From assembly GCA_050283925.1 (NCBI GenBank), contig JBNOAI010000007.1, forward strand, positions 186,001-250,000: 64,000 bases of DNA, in the 5' to 3' direction. The notes under the pieces were generated by a model, which made no database searches, was not told the DNA's origin, and saw nothing but the letters and a program-made list of their open reading frames with translations. Of the stretch, positions 17,040-25,724 are shown piece by piece (the stretch's first letter is position 1; each line of letters begins with the position of its first letter). Made by a program: the position numbers and the translations under genes. Source of the DNA: ZC4RG25 sp023428365. Its GTDB lineage: Bacteria > Pseudomonadota > Alphaproteobacteria > Rhizobiales > Hyphomicrobiaceae.

Positions 17040-17079
17040 TGATTGCGGGCTGGGAATTCGGGCGAAGGAATAGCGCGCA

Positions 17080-18549
17080 ATGACGTTGTCGAATGCCCTT
17101 CAGATCGCCCAAAGCGGTATTTCAGCTACGGCAAGTCAAACCTCGGCCGTCTCGCGAAACGTGACGACTGGGAGCGATATTCTGACGTCGCGCAAGACCG
17201 CCAATATCGTCACTGTTCCCGGCGCCGGTGTGCGTCTGAATTCGGTATCTCGTGTTTCCGACAGCGCGCTGCTGCAGCATATGCTGACGGCGAACTCGGC
17301 AACCGGACGCCAGAATACCATTGTGGCGGGCCTCGACCGGCTGGATATAACGGTCAGTGATCCAGAGCTCGATGCTTCTCCTGCGGCGCTCATCGGTAAA
17401 TTGGCCGACGCACTGCAGGTGTACTCGACCGGGCCACAAGATCTGACGCGCGCGCACTCCGCCGTGAATGCGGCTCAGGATCTCGTGAACGCGCTGCATG
17501 ATGCTTCGGCCGCCGTTCAGGCAACGCGCGAGCAGGCTGACGCCGATATGGCCGGTGCAGTCGGAAGGCTGAATTCTCTGCTGGCTCAGTTCGAGACGGT
17601 CAACAACGCGGTCGTCAAGGGAACTCGGACTGGCGCTGACGTGACCGACTATCTCGATGCGCGGGATCGTCTGTTGCTGTCCATTTCCGAAGAGATCGGC
17701 GTGAGGACGCTGACGCGCGGTGACAATGACATGGTCATCGTGACGGATGGCGGTGTGACGCTGTTCGAAACAAAGCCGCGGTCGGTTACGTTCGAGCAGA
17801 GCTACACGATGGTGCCCGGCCTCGCGGGCAATCAGGTCTTTATCGACGGAGTCCAGGTCACCGGCAACGTCGGTGCCATGGCGAGCGGTACGGGGCGCCT
17901 GACGGGACTTGCTGCTGTTCGCGACGAAATCGCAGTCGACTATCAAACTCAGCTTGATGAGATCGCTCGCGGTCTGATCGAGGTTTTTGCCGAGAGCGAT
18001 CAGACCGCGACGCCGTCGCTCGCTGATGCGCCGGGACTTTTCACTTGGCCGGGTGCGCCCGCGATCCCTGCGTCGGGAAGCGTTATTTCCGGTTTGGCGG
18101 CTTCCATTCAGCTCAATCCCAATGTCGATCCTACGCGCGGAGGAGATCCGACTCTGTTGCGGGACGGCGGCATGAATGGCGCCGACTATGTCTACAACGC
18201 GAGCGGTTCGGCCGGCTTCGGCGATCGTTTGCAGGGGCTGATCGATACGCTGTCGGCGCAAAGGGCGTTCGATCCGGATACGCAACTCAATGCAAATGCC
18301 ACGCTGCTCGATTTCGCATCGTCATCGGTCGGCTGGCTGCAGGAGCTGCGCAAGACAGCGAATTCCGAGGCCGATTATCGGGCCACCATGTTCGAGAGAT
18401 CGTCAGAAGCTCTTTCAAAGGTGACTGGGGTCAATCTCGACGAGGAGATGATCCTGCTGCTCAATCTGGAGCGAAGCTACCAAGCTACGTCGCGTCTGAT
18501 TTCGACAATCGACAACATGTATCGCACGCTGCTTGAGGCGGCCGGGTGA
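17080..18549 (+). CDS. flgK: Flagellar hook-associated protein 1 FlgK
   Basis: A 489-residue hook-filament junction protein. The N-terminus, MTLSNALQIAQSGISATASQTSAVSRNVTT, and the C-terminus, ending in LNLERSYQATSRLISTIDNMYRTLLE, are the conserved axial coiled-coil ends. The central region (about 90-400) is variable, as usual. It sits 40 bases after flgE and is followed at once by flgL, the standard order. It is exported by the flagellar secretion apparatus, with FlgN as the usual chaperone, and an flgN-like gene lies in the same run. Confidence 0.93.
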   Translation: MTLSNALQIAQSGISATASQTSAVSRNVTTGSDILTSRKTANIVTVPGAGVRLNSVSRVSDSALLQHMLTANSATGRQNTIVAGLDRLDITVSDPELDASPAALIGKLADALQVYSTGPQDLTRAHSAVNAAQDLVNALHDASAAVQATREQADADMAGAVGRLNSLLAQFETVNNAVVKGTRTGADVTDYLDARDRLLLSISEEIGVRTLTRGDNDMVIVTDGGVTLFETKPRSVTFEQSYTMVPGLAGNQVFIDGVQVTGNVGAMASGTGRLTGLAAVRDEIAVDYQTQLDEIARGLIEVFAESDQTATPSLADAPGLFTWPGAPAIPASGSVISGLAASIQLNPNVDPTRGGDPTLLRDGGMNGADYVYNASGSAGFGDRLQGLIDTLSAQRAFDPDTQLNANATLLDFASSSVGWLQELRKTANSEADYRATMFERSSEALSKVTGVNLDEEMILLLNLERSYQATSRLISTIDNMYRTLLEAAG

Positions 18550-18553
18550 AAGA

Positions 18554-19603
18554 ATGAAAACCACGTTCGTCTCGACCATAGCGCTGACTGAATCGACACG
18601 TCTGACGCTCCTTAAGGCTCAAGCCAAACTGGCAGGCGCCCAGAAAGAGATGACGACAGGTCGATATAGCGACGTCGGCCTCAGCATCGGGTTTAGATCT
18701 TCTGAAACGGTGTCGTTGCGTCAAGATCATGCGCGCCTCTCCACGATCAAAGATTCAAACGCATTGGTTGCGACGCGACTTGATTCAACTCAGGCCGTGC
18801 TGCAATCCATCTCCGACGATGCCGAGGCTTTTCTCAGTGCAGTGAATGCGTCTCGTGAAAGCGAGAGTGGCCCAAGCGTCATTCAGGTCGAGGCCAAGAC
18901 GCGGCTGGAAGCGCTGATAAATGGAATAAACACCGAAATTGGCGGTGCCTATATTTTCGCGGGCATCAATGTCAATTCTGAGCCGATGGCGCAATATTTA
19001 AGCAATCCGCCGTCTGCGGGCAGGCAAGCCGTGGCAACGGCATTCTTTGATACGTTCGGCATCACGCAATCGGATCCAGCGGTCGCCAATATTTCCGCCA
19101 CAGATATGAAGGCGTTTCTCGATGGACCATTTGCGGATCTGACCGCAGATCCAGGCTGGTCGGCAAATTGGTCGACGGCTTCAGACCAGAACATCGGCAG
19201 TCGAATTTCGACAAACGAGATGATCGAAAGCTCGACGAACGCCAATATACAGCCGCTACGCGATCTGGTTCGCGCGTACACGATGATGTCGGATCTCGGG
19301 GTTGATAAGCTCGACGACGCAGCATTCCGGGTTGTTATCGATGAGGCTGCCAAGCTCATCAATGGGGCGGGCGCGAAGCTCACTCAGGTGCGGGCGAATC
19401 TTGGAACGGCACAGGAGCGCGTGGCGACCGCTACAGAGCGCATATCGATCCAGGTCGATATTTTCTCCAAGCACATCATGAACCTGGAAGGCGTCGATCC
19501 GTACGAAGCTTCAACGCGGGTCACCGCGTTAATGACCCAGATTGAAGTATCCTATGCGCTGACTGCGCGGATGCAGAACATGAGTCTGCTCAACCATCTC
19601 TAG
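18554..19603 (+). CDS. flgL: Flagellar hook-associated protein 3 FlgL
   Basis: About 349 residues with flagellin-like ends: MKTTFVSTIALTESTRLTLLKAQAKLAGAQKEMTTGRYSDVG at the N-terminus and a C-terminal helix in which VDPYEASTRVTALMTQIEVSYALTARMQNMSLLNHL is recognisable. It forms the second junction ring between hook and filament. The frame is open from 18533, but that overlaps flgK; ATG at 18554, four bases after the flgK stop, starts directly with the conserved domain. It is followed 13 bases later by flaF. Confidence 0.92.
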   Translation: MKTTFVSTIALTESTRLTLLKAQAKLAGAQKEMTTGRYSDVGLSIGFRSSETVSLRQDHARLSTIKDSNALVATRLDSTQAVLQSISDDAEAFLSAVNASRESESGPSVIQVEAKTRLEALINGINTEIGGAYIFAGINVNSEPMAQYLSNPPSAGRQAVATAFFDTFGITQSDPAVANISATDMKAFLDGPFADLTADPGWSANWSTASDQNIGSRISTNEMIESSTNANIQPLRDLVRAYTMMSDLGVDKLDDAAFRVVIDEAAKLINGAGAKLTQVRANLGTAQERVATATERISIQVDIFSKHIMNLEGVDPYEASTRVTALMTQIEVSYALTARMQNMSLLNHL

Positions 19604-19616
19604 GGCGGAAACACTG

Positions 19617-19964
19617 ATGTATAATTTTTCCTATGCGGAAGTTCTGGAAGAAGCGCCGCGAGATGCGCGTCAGCGTGAACGTATGGCGATCGAGCATGCC
19701 ATCGAGCTGCTGGAGCGTGCCGAAGCGAAAGGTCCACGCTCACGCGAGGCTATCGACGCGCTCGATTTTGTCCGCAGGCTGTGGGGCATGCTGATCGAGG
19801 ATCTGGCCAATGCAGAGAACGATCTGCCGAAAGCGTTGCGGGCGGATCTGATTTCAATCGGGCTTTGGATCATGCGCGAAGCCGAACAGATCAGGCAGGA
19901 AGAATCGAAAAACTTCCGTGGTTTGATCGACGTCACGCGCTCAATCGCTGACGGCCTTAGGTGA
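19617..19964 (+). CDS. flaF: Flagellar biosynthesis regulator FlaF
   Basis: A 115-residue protein of the alphaproteobacterial FlaF family: YAEVLEEAPRDARQRERMAIEHAIELLERAE, then EAIDALDFVRRLWGMLIEDLANAENDLPKALRADLISIGLWIMREAEQIR. It is small and all-helical. In Caulobacter and relatives FlaF is needed for flagellin production or secretion and works with FlbT. Its stop overlaps the GTG start of flbT by four bases (GTGA), so the two are probably translationally coupled. Confidence 0.92.
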   Translation: MYNFSYAEVLEEAPRDARQRERMAIEHAIELLERAEAKGPRSREAIDALDFVRRLWGMLIEDLANAENDLPKALRADLISIGLWIMREAEQIRQEESKNFRGLIDVTRSIADGLR

Positions 19965-20410
19965 AGGCGGCCATGCATATCTCACTGCGCGCAGGGGAAC
20001 GTATATATATCAATGGCGCGGTGGTGCGTGTTGATCGCAAAGTATCCATGGAGTTGTTGAACGACGTTGCTTTCCTGCTCGAAAGCCATGTTTTGCTGGC
20101 CGAGCAGGCGACGACGCCTCTGCGCCAGCTCTATTTCATCGTTCAGACGATGCTGATCGACCCGACCAAGGCGCCGGAAGCGCGCGCGATGTTTGAGCAA
20201 TCGTATGCGCTTTTGCTGGTGTCTTTCAAAAATGCCGACGTCCTCGCGGGATTGCAGCGCGTTCATCAGCAGATTTCGACCGGTAAAGTTTTCGATGCGT
20301 TGAAGATCATTCGCGGTCTGTACGCAATAGAAGAAGCGATTCTGGCAAGGGCGCAGCCGCAGGCCATGACCACAGATCACAATCAGCGAGAGCTTGTGCC
20401 ATGCAAGTAG
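19961..20410 (+). CDS. flbT: Flagellin post-transcriptional regulator FlbT
   Basis: About 149 residues with the FlbT signature HISLRAGERIYINGAVVRVDRKVSMELLNDVAFLLESHVLL followed by PLRQLYFIVQTMLIDP. In Caulobacter FlbT binds the 5' leader of flagellin mRNA and lowers its stability and translation. Two starts are possible: GTG at 19961, overlapping the flaF stop, and ATG at 19973, which has GAAGGCGG just upstream. I keep the first because homologues begin a few residues before the ISLRAGE motif. Its 3' end overlaps flgD by ten bases. The flagellin at 40429 has a foldable leader that could be its target. Confidence 0.92.
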   Translation: MKAAMHISLRAGERIYINGAVVRVDRKVSMELLNDVAFLLESHVLLAEQATTPLRQLYFIVQTMLIDPTKAPEARAMFEQSYALLLVSFKNADVLAGLQRVHQQISTGKVFDALKIIRGLYAIEEAILARAQPQAMTTDHNQRELVPCK

Positions 20411-20802
20411 ACGGAACCGGCGCATCCACGATGGGGACGAATACGACGTCCCAAACAAAGGCGTCCTCATCGACGCTGGACTACGATGCATTTTTGAACT
20501 TGCTTGTTGCACAGCTCAAAAATCAGGATCCGACGCAACCGATGGATCCCTCGCAGCAGATGGCTCAGCTCGCATCGTTCTCCAACGTCGAGCAGAGCAT
20601 CAAGATGAATACCAAGCTCGATGCTCTCATCACGTCGATGGCGTTGTCTCAGGCCGACGGAGTGATCGGACGTACGGTCACGTCAGCGGATGGGAACACA
20701 ACCGGACAAGTCACGGCACTTCGCGTCATCTCTGGCGGAGCGGTCGCTGTCCTCGCGGATGGAACAGAAATCCCACTCGGACCTGGTGTAACGGTAACCT
20801 GA
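20401..20802 (+). CDS. flgD: Flagellar hook assembly protein FlgD (short form)
   Basis: A 133-residue protein. It has the FlgD N-terminal core: DYDAFLNLLVAQLKNQDPTQPMDPSQQMAQLASFSNVEQSIKMNTKLD at about 28-76, then one short beta-rich segment, IGRTVTSADGNTTGQVTALRVISGGAVAVLADGTEIPLG. Enteric FlgD is about 230 residues and has a larger C-terminal Ig/tudor region; the short form is common in this bacterial group. FlgD caps the growing hook while FlgE is added. The start lies inside the end of flbT, and fliQ begins two bases after its stop. Confidence 0.92.
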   Translation: MQVDGTGASTMGTNTTSQTKASSSTLDYDAFLNLLVAQLKNQDPTQPMDPSQQMAQLASFSNVEQSIKMNTKLDALITSMALSQADGVIGRTVTSADGNTTGQVTALRVISGGAVAVLADGTEIPLGPGVTVT

Positions 20803-20804
20803 CC

Positions 20805-21071
20805 ATGAATCAGGCCGATGCGCTGGATCTCGTGCAGGCGACGATCTGGACCATTATCGTTGCCTCGAGTCCCGCTGTGGCCGCTGCGATGCTGGTTGGC
20901 ATTGCGATTGCGCTCCTGCAGGCTCTGACGCAGGTGCAGGAAATCACGCTGACGTTCATCCCTAAGATCATTGCCATTCTGGTGACGGCGTCTTTGACCG
21001 CACCCTTTGTCGGATCGGTGATTTATACGTTCGCTGAACAGGTCTATTCGCGGATCGAAAACGGCTTCTGA
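20805..21071 (+). CDS. fliQ: Flagellar export apparatus protein FliQ
   Basis: An 88-residue inner-membrane protein with two helices, at about 15-38 and 53-76. The motif VAAAMLVGIAIALLQALTQVQEITLTFIPKI is the FliQ hallmark. It is part of the FliPQR export gate core. ATG at 20805 lies two bases after the flgD stop. It is followed by a 138-base non-coding stretch before flhA. Confidence 0.93.
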   Translation: MNQADALDLVQATIWTIIVASSPAVAAAMLVGIAIALLQALTQVQEITLTFIPKIIAILVTASLTAPFVGSVIYTFAEQVYSRIENGF

Positions 21072-21209
21072 CGAAGGAAGCGGGTTCCCATGCCACAGTG
21101 CCACATTGTTGTGGACGTCTGACGGTTCCGCAAGGCTCGGGAAAGTCTCGCAGGGCAGGTTGCGTCGCAATAGGTGGAAAAGCGGCTGCAACCGTCACGA
21201 GGGGCAGGC

Positions 21210-23300
21210 ATGGCGGCGACGTCCGCATCGACAATAGATCCCATCGATCGCTCCTACGGCAGAGATATCGGCTTCGCAGTCGGTATCGTGTTTATTCTTA
21301 CCGTTCTGTTCCTGCCGCTTCCGGCAGTACTGATCGATATCGGGTTGGCATTTTCTATTGCGCTGTCAGTCCTGATCCTGATGGTCGCGCTCTGGATTCA
21401 AAAGCCGCTCGAATTCTCGGCTTTCCCGACCGTGCTGCTGATCGCAACGCTCTTGCGCCTGGCATTGAACATCGCCACGACGCGATTGATCCTGTCGGAC
21501 GGTGCGCAGGGTGTCACTGCCGCAGGGCATGTGATTGCCGGCTTCGCCAGCTTCGTCATGAGCGGCGATTTCGTTATTGGCACGATCGTCTTCGTGATCC
21601 TGATCACGGTGAACTTTCTCGTCATCACCAAGGGTGCGACGCGTATTGCTGAAGTCGGCGCGCGCTTCACCCTCGACGCGATCCCCGGCAAGCAGATGGC
21701 GATTGATGCCGACCTCAACGCGGGCCTGATTGACGACAAAGAGGCAATGCGCCGCCGCCGAGAACTCGAAGAGGAAAGTGCGTTTTTTGGCTCCATGGAC
21801 GGTGCTTCGAAGTTCGTCCGTGGTGACGCAATCGCCGGCATTATCATCACGGTGGTCAATGTCGTCGGCGGTATCGTCATCGGCATTTTCCGCTACGATA
21901 TGACGGCTGCGCACGCCGTTGACGTATTCACGAAGCTTTCCGTTGGTGATGGTCTCGTGTCGCAGATTCCGGCGCTGATCATTTCGCTGGCGGCGGGTCT
22001 GCTCGTTTCGAAAGGTGGTACTCAGGGTTCCGCTGAGAAGGCGGTTTTCGGACAGCTCGGCCGGTATCCAAAGGCGTTGTTCCTCGCAGCCTTTGTCATC
22101 GGTGTTCTGGCGCTTGCGCCTGGCCTGCCTTTCCTTCCGTTTGCATTCCTGGCGGGATGTCTTGCGGCGGTCGCCTACCTTATTCCGAAGCGTCAGGCCG
22201 AGGCGCAGGCGCTGGTCGCAGCGCGCGAAGCCGATGCCAAACAGCTTGCCGATGAAGAGGCACGCTCGTCCGTCAAAGAGCAGCTTCGTGCGGTGGAGAT
22301 CGAGCTGTGTTTCGGCAAGCAGCTCTCGACGGGGCTGTTGTCATCACACAATGAGCTGGCTCAACGTGTCGCCAAGATGCGGCGTGCGTTTGCGCGTCAG
22401 TACGGTTTTGTCGTGCCCGAGATTAAACTCACCGACGATCTGATGCTGCCGCCCAAGGCTTATCAGATCAAGATCCACGGCACCGTCGCTGCGACTGAAT
22501 CCCTGCGCATCGGCGACATGCTCGTGATCGTCGGCGAGGGGCCGCGGCCCGACGTGCCGTGCGACGAAGTGCGGGAGCCGGCTTTCGGGATGAAGGCGGT
22601 TTGGGTTCCGGAAGTCTTCGTTCCCAACGTAAAGCGTGAGGGTTTTACGCCGGTCGACAACGTGTCGGTCCTGTTGACGCATCTGCGCGAAGTGATCCGC
22701 AATAATCTCGCGCAGCTCCTGTCCTACAAGGACGTGCGCGCGCTGATTGATCGGCTGGACCCGGAATATCGCCGGCTGGTCGATGAAATTATTCCCTCGC
22801 AACTCTCCTTCTCCGGATTGCAGGCTGTTCTGAAACTTCTGCTGGCTGAGCGCGTCTCCATCCGCAATCTGCATCTCATTCTGGAGGCGATCGCTGAGGT
22901 GGCCGGCCACGTGCGCAGATCCGAACAACTCGTCGAGCACGTGCGGATGCGCATGGCGCAGCAGATTTGCGGAGATCTTTCTGACGGCGAGACGCTCAAG
23001 GTGCTGCGGCTTGGCAGCCGGTGGGAGCTCGTTTTCCATCAGAGCTTGAAGCGTGACGCGAAAGGTGATGTCGCAGAATTCGATATCGATCCGCATTTGA
23101 TCGAGCAATTCGGAACGGAAGCCACTAAATCCATCCGGTCGCATATGGACCAGGGCCACCAGTTCGTGTTGGTCACTGCGCCTGAAGCGCGGCCGTACGT
23201 GCGGATGGTGACTGAGCGGCTGTTCCCGACGTTGCCGGTGCTGTCACATATCGAGATTGCCCGTGGCACACAGATCAAGGCATTGGGCGCGATCTCGTGA
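21210..23300 (+). CDS. flhA: Flagellar export gate protein FlhA
   Basis: About 696 residues, the normal FlhA length. The N-terminal third has some eight membrane helices, and the FHIPEP-type segments are clear: FPTVLLIATLLRLALNIATTRLIL, then GDAIAGIIITVVNVVGGIVIG. The cytoplasmic part (about 350-696) includes VPEIKLTDDLMLPPKAYQIKI and HLREVIRNNLAQLLSYKDV. It forms the nonameric export gate that docks substrates and chaperones. The frame extends to GTG 21174; ATG at 21210 has GAGGGGCAGG upstream and is preferred. The stop overlaps the fliR GTG by four bases. Confidence 0.94.
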   Translation: MAATSASTIDPIDRSYGRDIGFAVGIVFILTVLFLPLPAVLIDIGLAFSIALSVLILMVALWIQKPLEFSAFPTVLLIATLLRLALNIATTRLILSDGAQGVTAAGHVIAGFASFVMSGDFVIGTIVFVILITVNFLVITKGATRIAEVGARFTLDAIPGKQMAIDADLNAGLIDDKEAMRRRRELEEESAFFGSMDGASKFVRGDAIAGIIITVVNVVGGIVIGIFRYDMTAAHAVDVFTKLSVGDGLVSQIPALIISLAAGLLVSKGGTQGSAEKAVFGQLGRYPKALFLAAFVIGVLALAPGLPFLPFAFLAGCLAAVAYLIPKRQAEAQALVAAREADAKQLADEEARSSVKEQLRAVEIELCFGKQLSTGLLSSHNELAQRVAKMRRAFARQYGFVVPEIKLTDDLMLPPKAYQIKIHGTVAATESLRIGDMLVIVGEGPRPDVPCDEVREPAFGMKAVWVPEVFVPNVKREGFTPVDNVSVLLTHLREVIRNNLAQLLSYKDVRALIDRLDPEYRRLVDEIIPSQLSFSGLQAVLKLLLAERVSIRNLHLILEAIAEVAGHVRRSEQLVEHVRMRMAQQICGDLSDGETLKVLRLGSRWELVFHQSLKRDAKGDVAEFDIDPHLIEQFGTEATKSIRSHMDQGHQFVLVTAPEARPYVRMVTERLFPTLPVLSHIEIARGTQIKALGAIS

Positions 23301-24052
23301 CGGGCCTCGGGCCGGACAGCGTGCTCCTGGCCTTCGTGCTGTTCTGCCGGATCGGCGGTTGCCTCATGTTGATGCCGGGCTTTTCCAGCCCGCGCGTTCC
23401 GATGCAGGTCCGTCTACTAGTCGCAATCTCGGTGACGCTGGCTCTCGCGCCACTCCTGCTGCCGACGTTGCGCGCGGCTGTGCCACAGCCCGACGCCGGA
23501 CAACTCGTTGTGCTGATTGCGGGCGAGACCCTGACGGGCGCCCTCATCGGTGCGATGGGGCGGATGTTCTTCCTGGCGCTGCAATTCATGGCGGTCGGTG
23601 TTGCGAATTTCTTCGGCTTCGGAAACTTGCCGGGGCTGCCGATCGAAGACAGCGAGCCAAATCCGCCGCTCGCCAGCATCGTCACGTTGACCGCGACGGT
23701 GTTGTTTTTTACGGCCGATTTGCATTGGGAAGTTCTGCGCAGCCTTGTGCAGTCTTATTCTGTCCTGCCGATTACCGCGCCGATGACCATGGAGCGCGGG
23801 CTTCCGATGCTGGTCGATGCCATATCGGATGCTTTCTTTCTCGCCCTGCAGATCAGCAGTCCGTTTATCGTCTATGCGTTGATCATCAACATGATGTTCG
23901 GGTTGGCCAACAAGCTGACACCGCAGGTGCCGGTTTATTTCATCTCGCTGCCGTTTGTGATCGCGGGCGGCATCATTCTTTTCTATTTCACGATCGGCGA
24001 AGCGCTGCGTCTCTTCATTGATGGCTTTGCGGGATGGTTGATGCGGGCATGA
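23297..24052 (+). CDS. fliR: Flagellar export apparatus protein FliR
   Basis: A 251-residue membrane protein with about six hydrophobic segments. FliR features include FCRIGGCLMLMPGFSSPRVPMQVRL near the start, GALIGAMGRMFFLALQFMAVG in the middle and the late QISSPFIVYALIINMMFGLANKLTPQVPVYFISLP. It is a core part of the export gate with FliP and FliQ. The GTG start overlaps the flhA stop, and its own stop overlaps the next gene's ATG, so three genes are coupled. Confidence 0.93.
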   Translation: MTGLGPDSVLLAFVLFCRIGGCLMLMPGFSSPRVPMQVRLLVAISVTLALAPLLLPTLRAAVPQPDAGQLVVLIAGETLTGALIGAMGRMFFLALQFMAVGVANFFGFGNLPGLPIEDSEPNPPLASIVTLTATVLFFTADLHWEVLRSLVQSYSVLPITAPMTMERGLPMLVDAISDAFFLALQISSPFIVYALIINMMFGLANKLTPQVPVYFISLPFVIAGGIILFYFTIGEALRLFIDGFAGWLMRA

Positions 24053-24468
24053 GCAATCAATCGGACATGCGCGCAAAGCGCGCTCGGTCGCTACTCAATG
24101 CGCAGCACTTGATGCAGCGTGTCGAGGAGCGACGGCTTGCGGAACTGAAGCGTCGCAAGAGAGAGCTCGATGAAACTGAGCAGCGCTTGCGAGGGTTGAT
24201 CGATGCGGATGATACGCTGCAAGCCCTGCTGACTTTCATGTGCCTGCGCAGCATAAATGGCGTTGAGAAGGAGCGGAACCGTGTCGCGGCGCAAAGCCAA
24301 TCGCAGACCGAGCGGCTGATTGAGCAGACCGTGCGCTCGAAGTTGGCGGAACGCATATCCGAAACGGCAGGCCAGGACGCGCAGCGCGAGCGAGACAAGC
24401 AGGATCTCGATGAAATTCTCGAACGCTGCCTGCGCGGCAGTTCCGCAAGGCTCCCGCAAGGAGATTGA
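24049..24468 (+). CDS. Coiled-coil protein, FliJ candidate
   Basis: A 139-residue, strongly charged and almost wholly alpha-helical protein. Heptad-like runs such as RVEERRLAELKRRKRELDETEQRLRGL and QSQTERLIEQTVRSKLAERISE predict a long coiled coil. No domain is recognised by sequence. Size, charge, coiled-coil form and position just after fliR resemble the FliJ/YscO class of export chaperone-escort proteins, which diverge beyond sequence recognition. No other FliJ is seen in the island. The ATG overlaps the fliR stop (ATGA). The FliJ assignment is an inference. Confidence 0.75.
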   Translation: MSNQSDMRAKRARSLLNAQHLMQRVEERRLAELKRRKRELDETEQRLRGLIDADDTLQALLTFMCLRSINGVEKERNRVAAQSQSQTERLIEQTVRSKLAERISETAGQDAQRERDKQDLDEILERCLRGSSARLPQGD

Positions 24469-24511
24469 GCCAAACTGCTGGGCAAATCGTTATTCGATTG
24501 TGGTCCGTTAA

Positions 24512-24847
24512 ATGCCGATCCTGTCAATTTCTACGGCGCACATCAGCGCTGCTGGCGATACATCAGCCATGACCCGCGCGACTGAAGGCGTGTCCGCGGG
24601 GAAAGCGCGCGTAAGCGCTGATGGGAAAGACCCTTACGTCGAGTTTGAAGCCTTCGTACTGCAAAGTTTCATCGAGGCGATGTTGCCGAAGGATACAGAA
24701 AGCGTTTTTGGCAGTGGGACCGCGGGCGGAATCTGGAAGTCCATGTTGGCGGAGAAGCTCGGCGCGGAACTGGCCAAGAGTGGCGGCATAGGAATTGCGC
24801 AGACCGTTGCGGCGGGAAAAGCCGCATCTGGTTCCAGCAAGTCATAA
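24512..24847 (+). CDS. Rod-binding protein, FlgJ N-terminal type
   Basis: A 111-residue protein with the FlgJ rod-binding core: FEAFVLQSFIEAMLPKDTESVFGSGTAGGIWKSMLAEKLGAELAKSGGIGIA at about 45-97. The muramidase domain of enteric FlgJ is absent, as in many alphaproteobacteria, where the rod-binding part stands alone and peptidoglycan is opened by another enzyme. It probably caps or scaffolds the rod in the periplasm. It sits between a coiled-coil gene and an flgN-like gene. Confidence 0.85.
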   Translation: MPILSISTAHISAAGDTSAMTRATEGVSAGKARVSADGKDPYVEFEAFVLQSFIEAMLPKDTESVFGSGTAGGIWKSMLAEKLGAELAKSGGIGIAQTVAAGKAASGSSKS

Positions 24848-24865
24848 ACGACAGGTGAATTGAGA

Positions 24866-25222
24866 ATGGCCGGAAATTCGATCAACAGAGTGATCCAGCG
24901 ACTTGAAGAGACGGTCAACGAGGAGACGTCGCTGCTGCGATCGCATGCCAGCGTCGATCTCAACGACTATAATGCCAGAAAAAGCCAGGGCTTGCTGGAG
25001 CTGACTCGCGCGCTGCGCACGTTCGATATTCGCAATGCCGACCTCGACACCGTAACCCAGCTTCAGGGGCTGCGCGGAGCACTCGAAGCCAACAGCGCCG
25101 TACTCAATCTGCATTTGCAGGCCGTGCGCGAGATTGCCACGCTGGTTTCGGATACGATCCGACAGTCCGATTCTGATGGAACCTATTCGCCTCCCGGTCT
25201 GGCCTACGGTGCGGGCCTATGA
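24866..25222 (+). CDS. FlgN-like flagellar export chaperone
   Basis: A 118-residue, helical, acidic-to-neutral protein: NRVIQRLEETVNEETSLLRSHASVDLNDYNARKSQGLLELTRALR, then helices ending VREIATLVSDTI. The pattern of a long paired helix with a conserved NxRKSQGLLEL-type region resembles FlgN of the alphaproteobacteria, which keeps the hook-associated proteins FlgK and FlgL export-ready. Those substrates are encoded earlier in the same run. The frame can begin at TTG 24860; ATG at 24866 is preferred. Its stop overlaps the next gene's ATG. Confidence 0.7.
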   Translation: MAGNSINRVIQRLEETVNEETSLLRSHASVDLNDYNARKSQGLLELTRALRTFDIRNADLDTVTQLQGLRGALEANSAVLNLHLQAVREIATLVSDTIRQSDSDGTYSPPGLAYGAGL

Positions 25223-25686
25223 TCAAGCTGCTCGCGGTCGGCTTATGGGTGTGCGCTGTCACGCTGGCGTCCGGCTATGCGGCTGTGACGTGGCAGGCCG
25301 GTCGCTCGCCCGAGCCGGAAGCGGAGAAGTTTTTCGGCGGGCTCGATTATGTAAAAACAAAAATGATCAGTGTTCCCGTCATCGCTGATGGCGCGGTTCA
25401 GGGATATGTCGTCGCACAATTCGTTTTCACGATCGACGCCAGCCTGCTGAAGAAGCTTTCGATCAAGCCGGACGTCTTTCTCGTCGATGAGGCCATCCGC
25501 ACGATTTATGCCGGTGAGGGTTTCGATTTCCGGCAGATGAAAAAGCATGACCTTCCGGTGCTATCGAAGGCTATTGCCGATAGCGTCAATGCCCGTTTCG
25601 GCGCGCGCTTCGTGGAGGAGGTTCTGGTTCAGGACCTGAATTATCTCCCGAAGGATCAGATCCGCGGCGGTCGCGCAAATCTCTAG
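25219..25686 (+). CDS. Membrane-anchored protein of unknown role at the end of the flagellar run (FliL-like in layout)
   Basis: A 155-residue protein with one N-terminal membrane helix (MIKLLAVGLWVCAVTLASGYAAVTW) and a periplasmic part of about 125 residues: KMISVPVIADGAVQGYVVAQFVFTID, DVFLVDEAIRTIYAGEG and a C-terminal RFVEEVLVQDLNYLPKDQ. This N-in anchor plus one alpha/beta domain is like FliL, and the ending EVLVQDLNYL recalls FliL tails, yet a true fliL is present at 38990. The ATG overlaps the flgN-like stop. The role is unknown; a part in the motor or rod is an inference. Confidence 0.75.
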   Translation: MIKLLAVGLWVCAVTLASGYAAVTWQAGRSPEPEAEKFFGGLDYVKTKMISVPVIADGAVQGYVVAQFVFTIDASLLKKLSIKPDVFLVDEAIRTIYAGEGFDFRQMKKHDLPVLSKAIADSVNARFGARFVEEVLVQDLNYLPKDQIRGGRANL

Positions 25687-25724
25687 AAGATTTTCAGCTT
25701 GATTTCGCTTTACGTCACCGCGCG

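Noticed and set aside
17122..18285. 387-residue minus-strand frame opposite flgK
   Set aside because: It is fully inside flgK on the other strand, rich in arginine and without motifs; a GC-driven shadow.
22344..23159. 271-residue minus-strand frame opposite flhA
   Set aside because: It is entirely within the C-terminal coding part of flhA and shows no protein family features.
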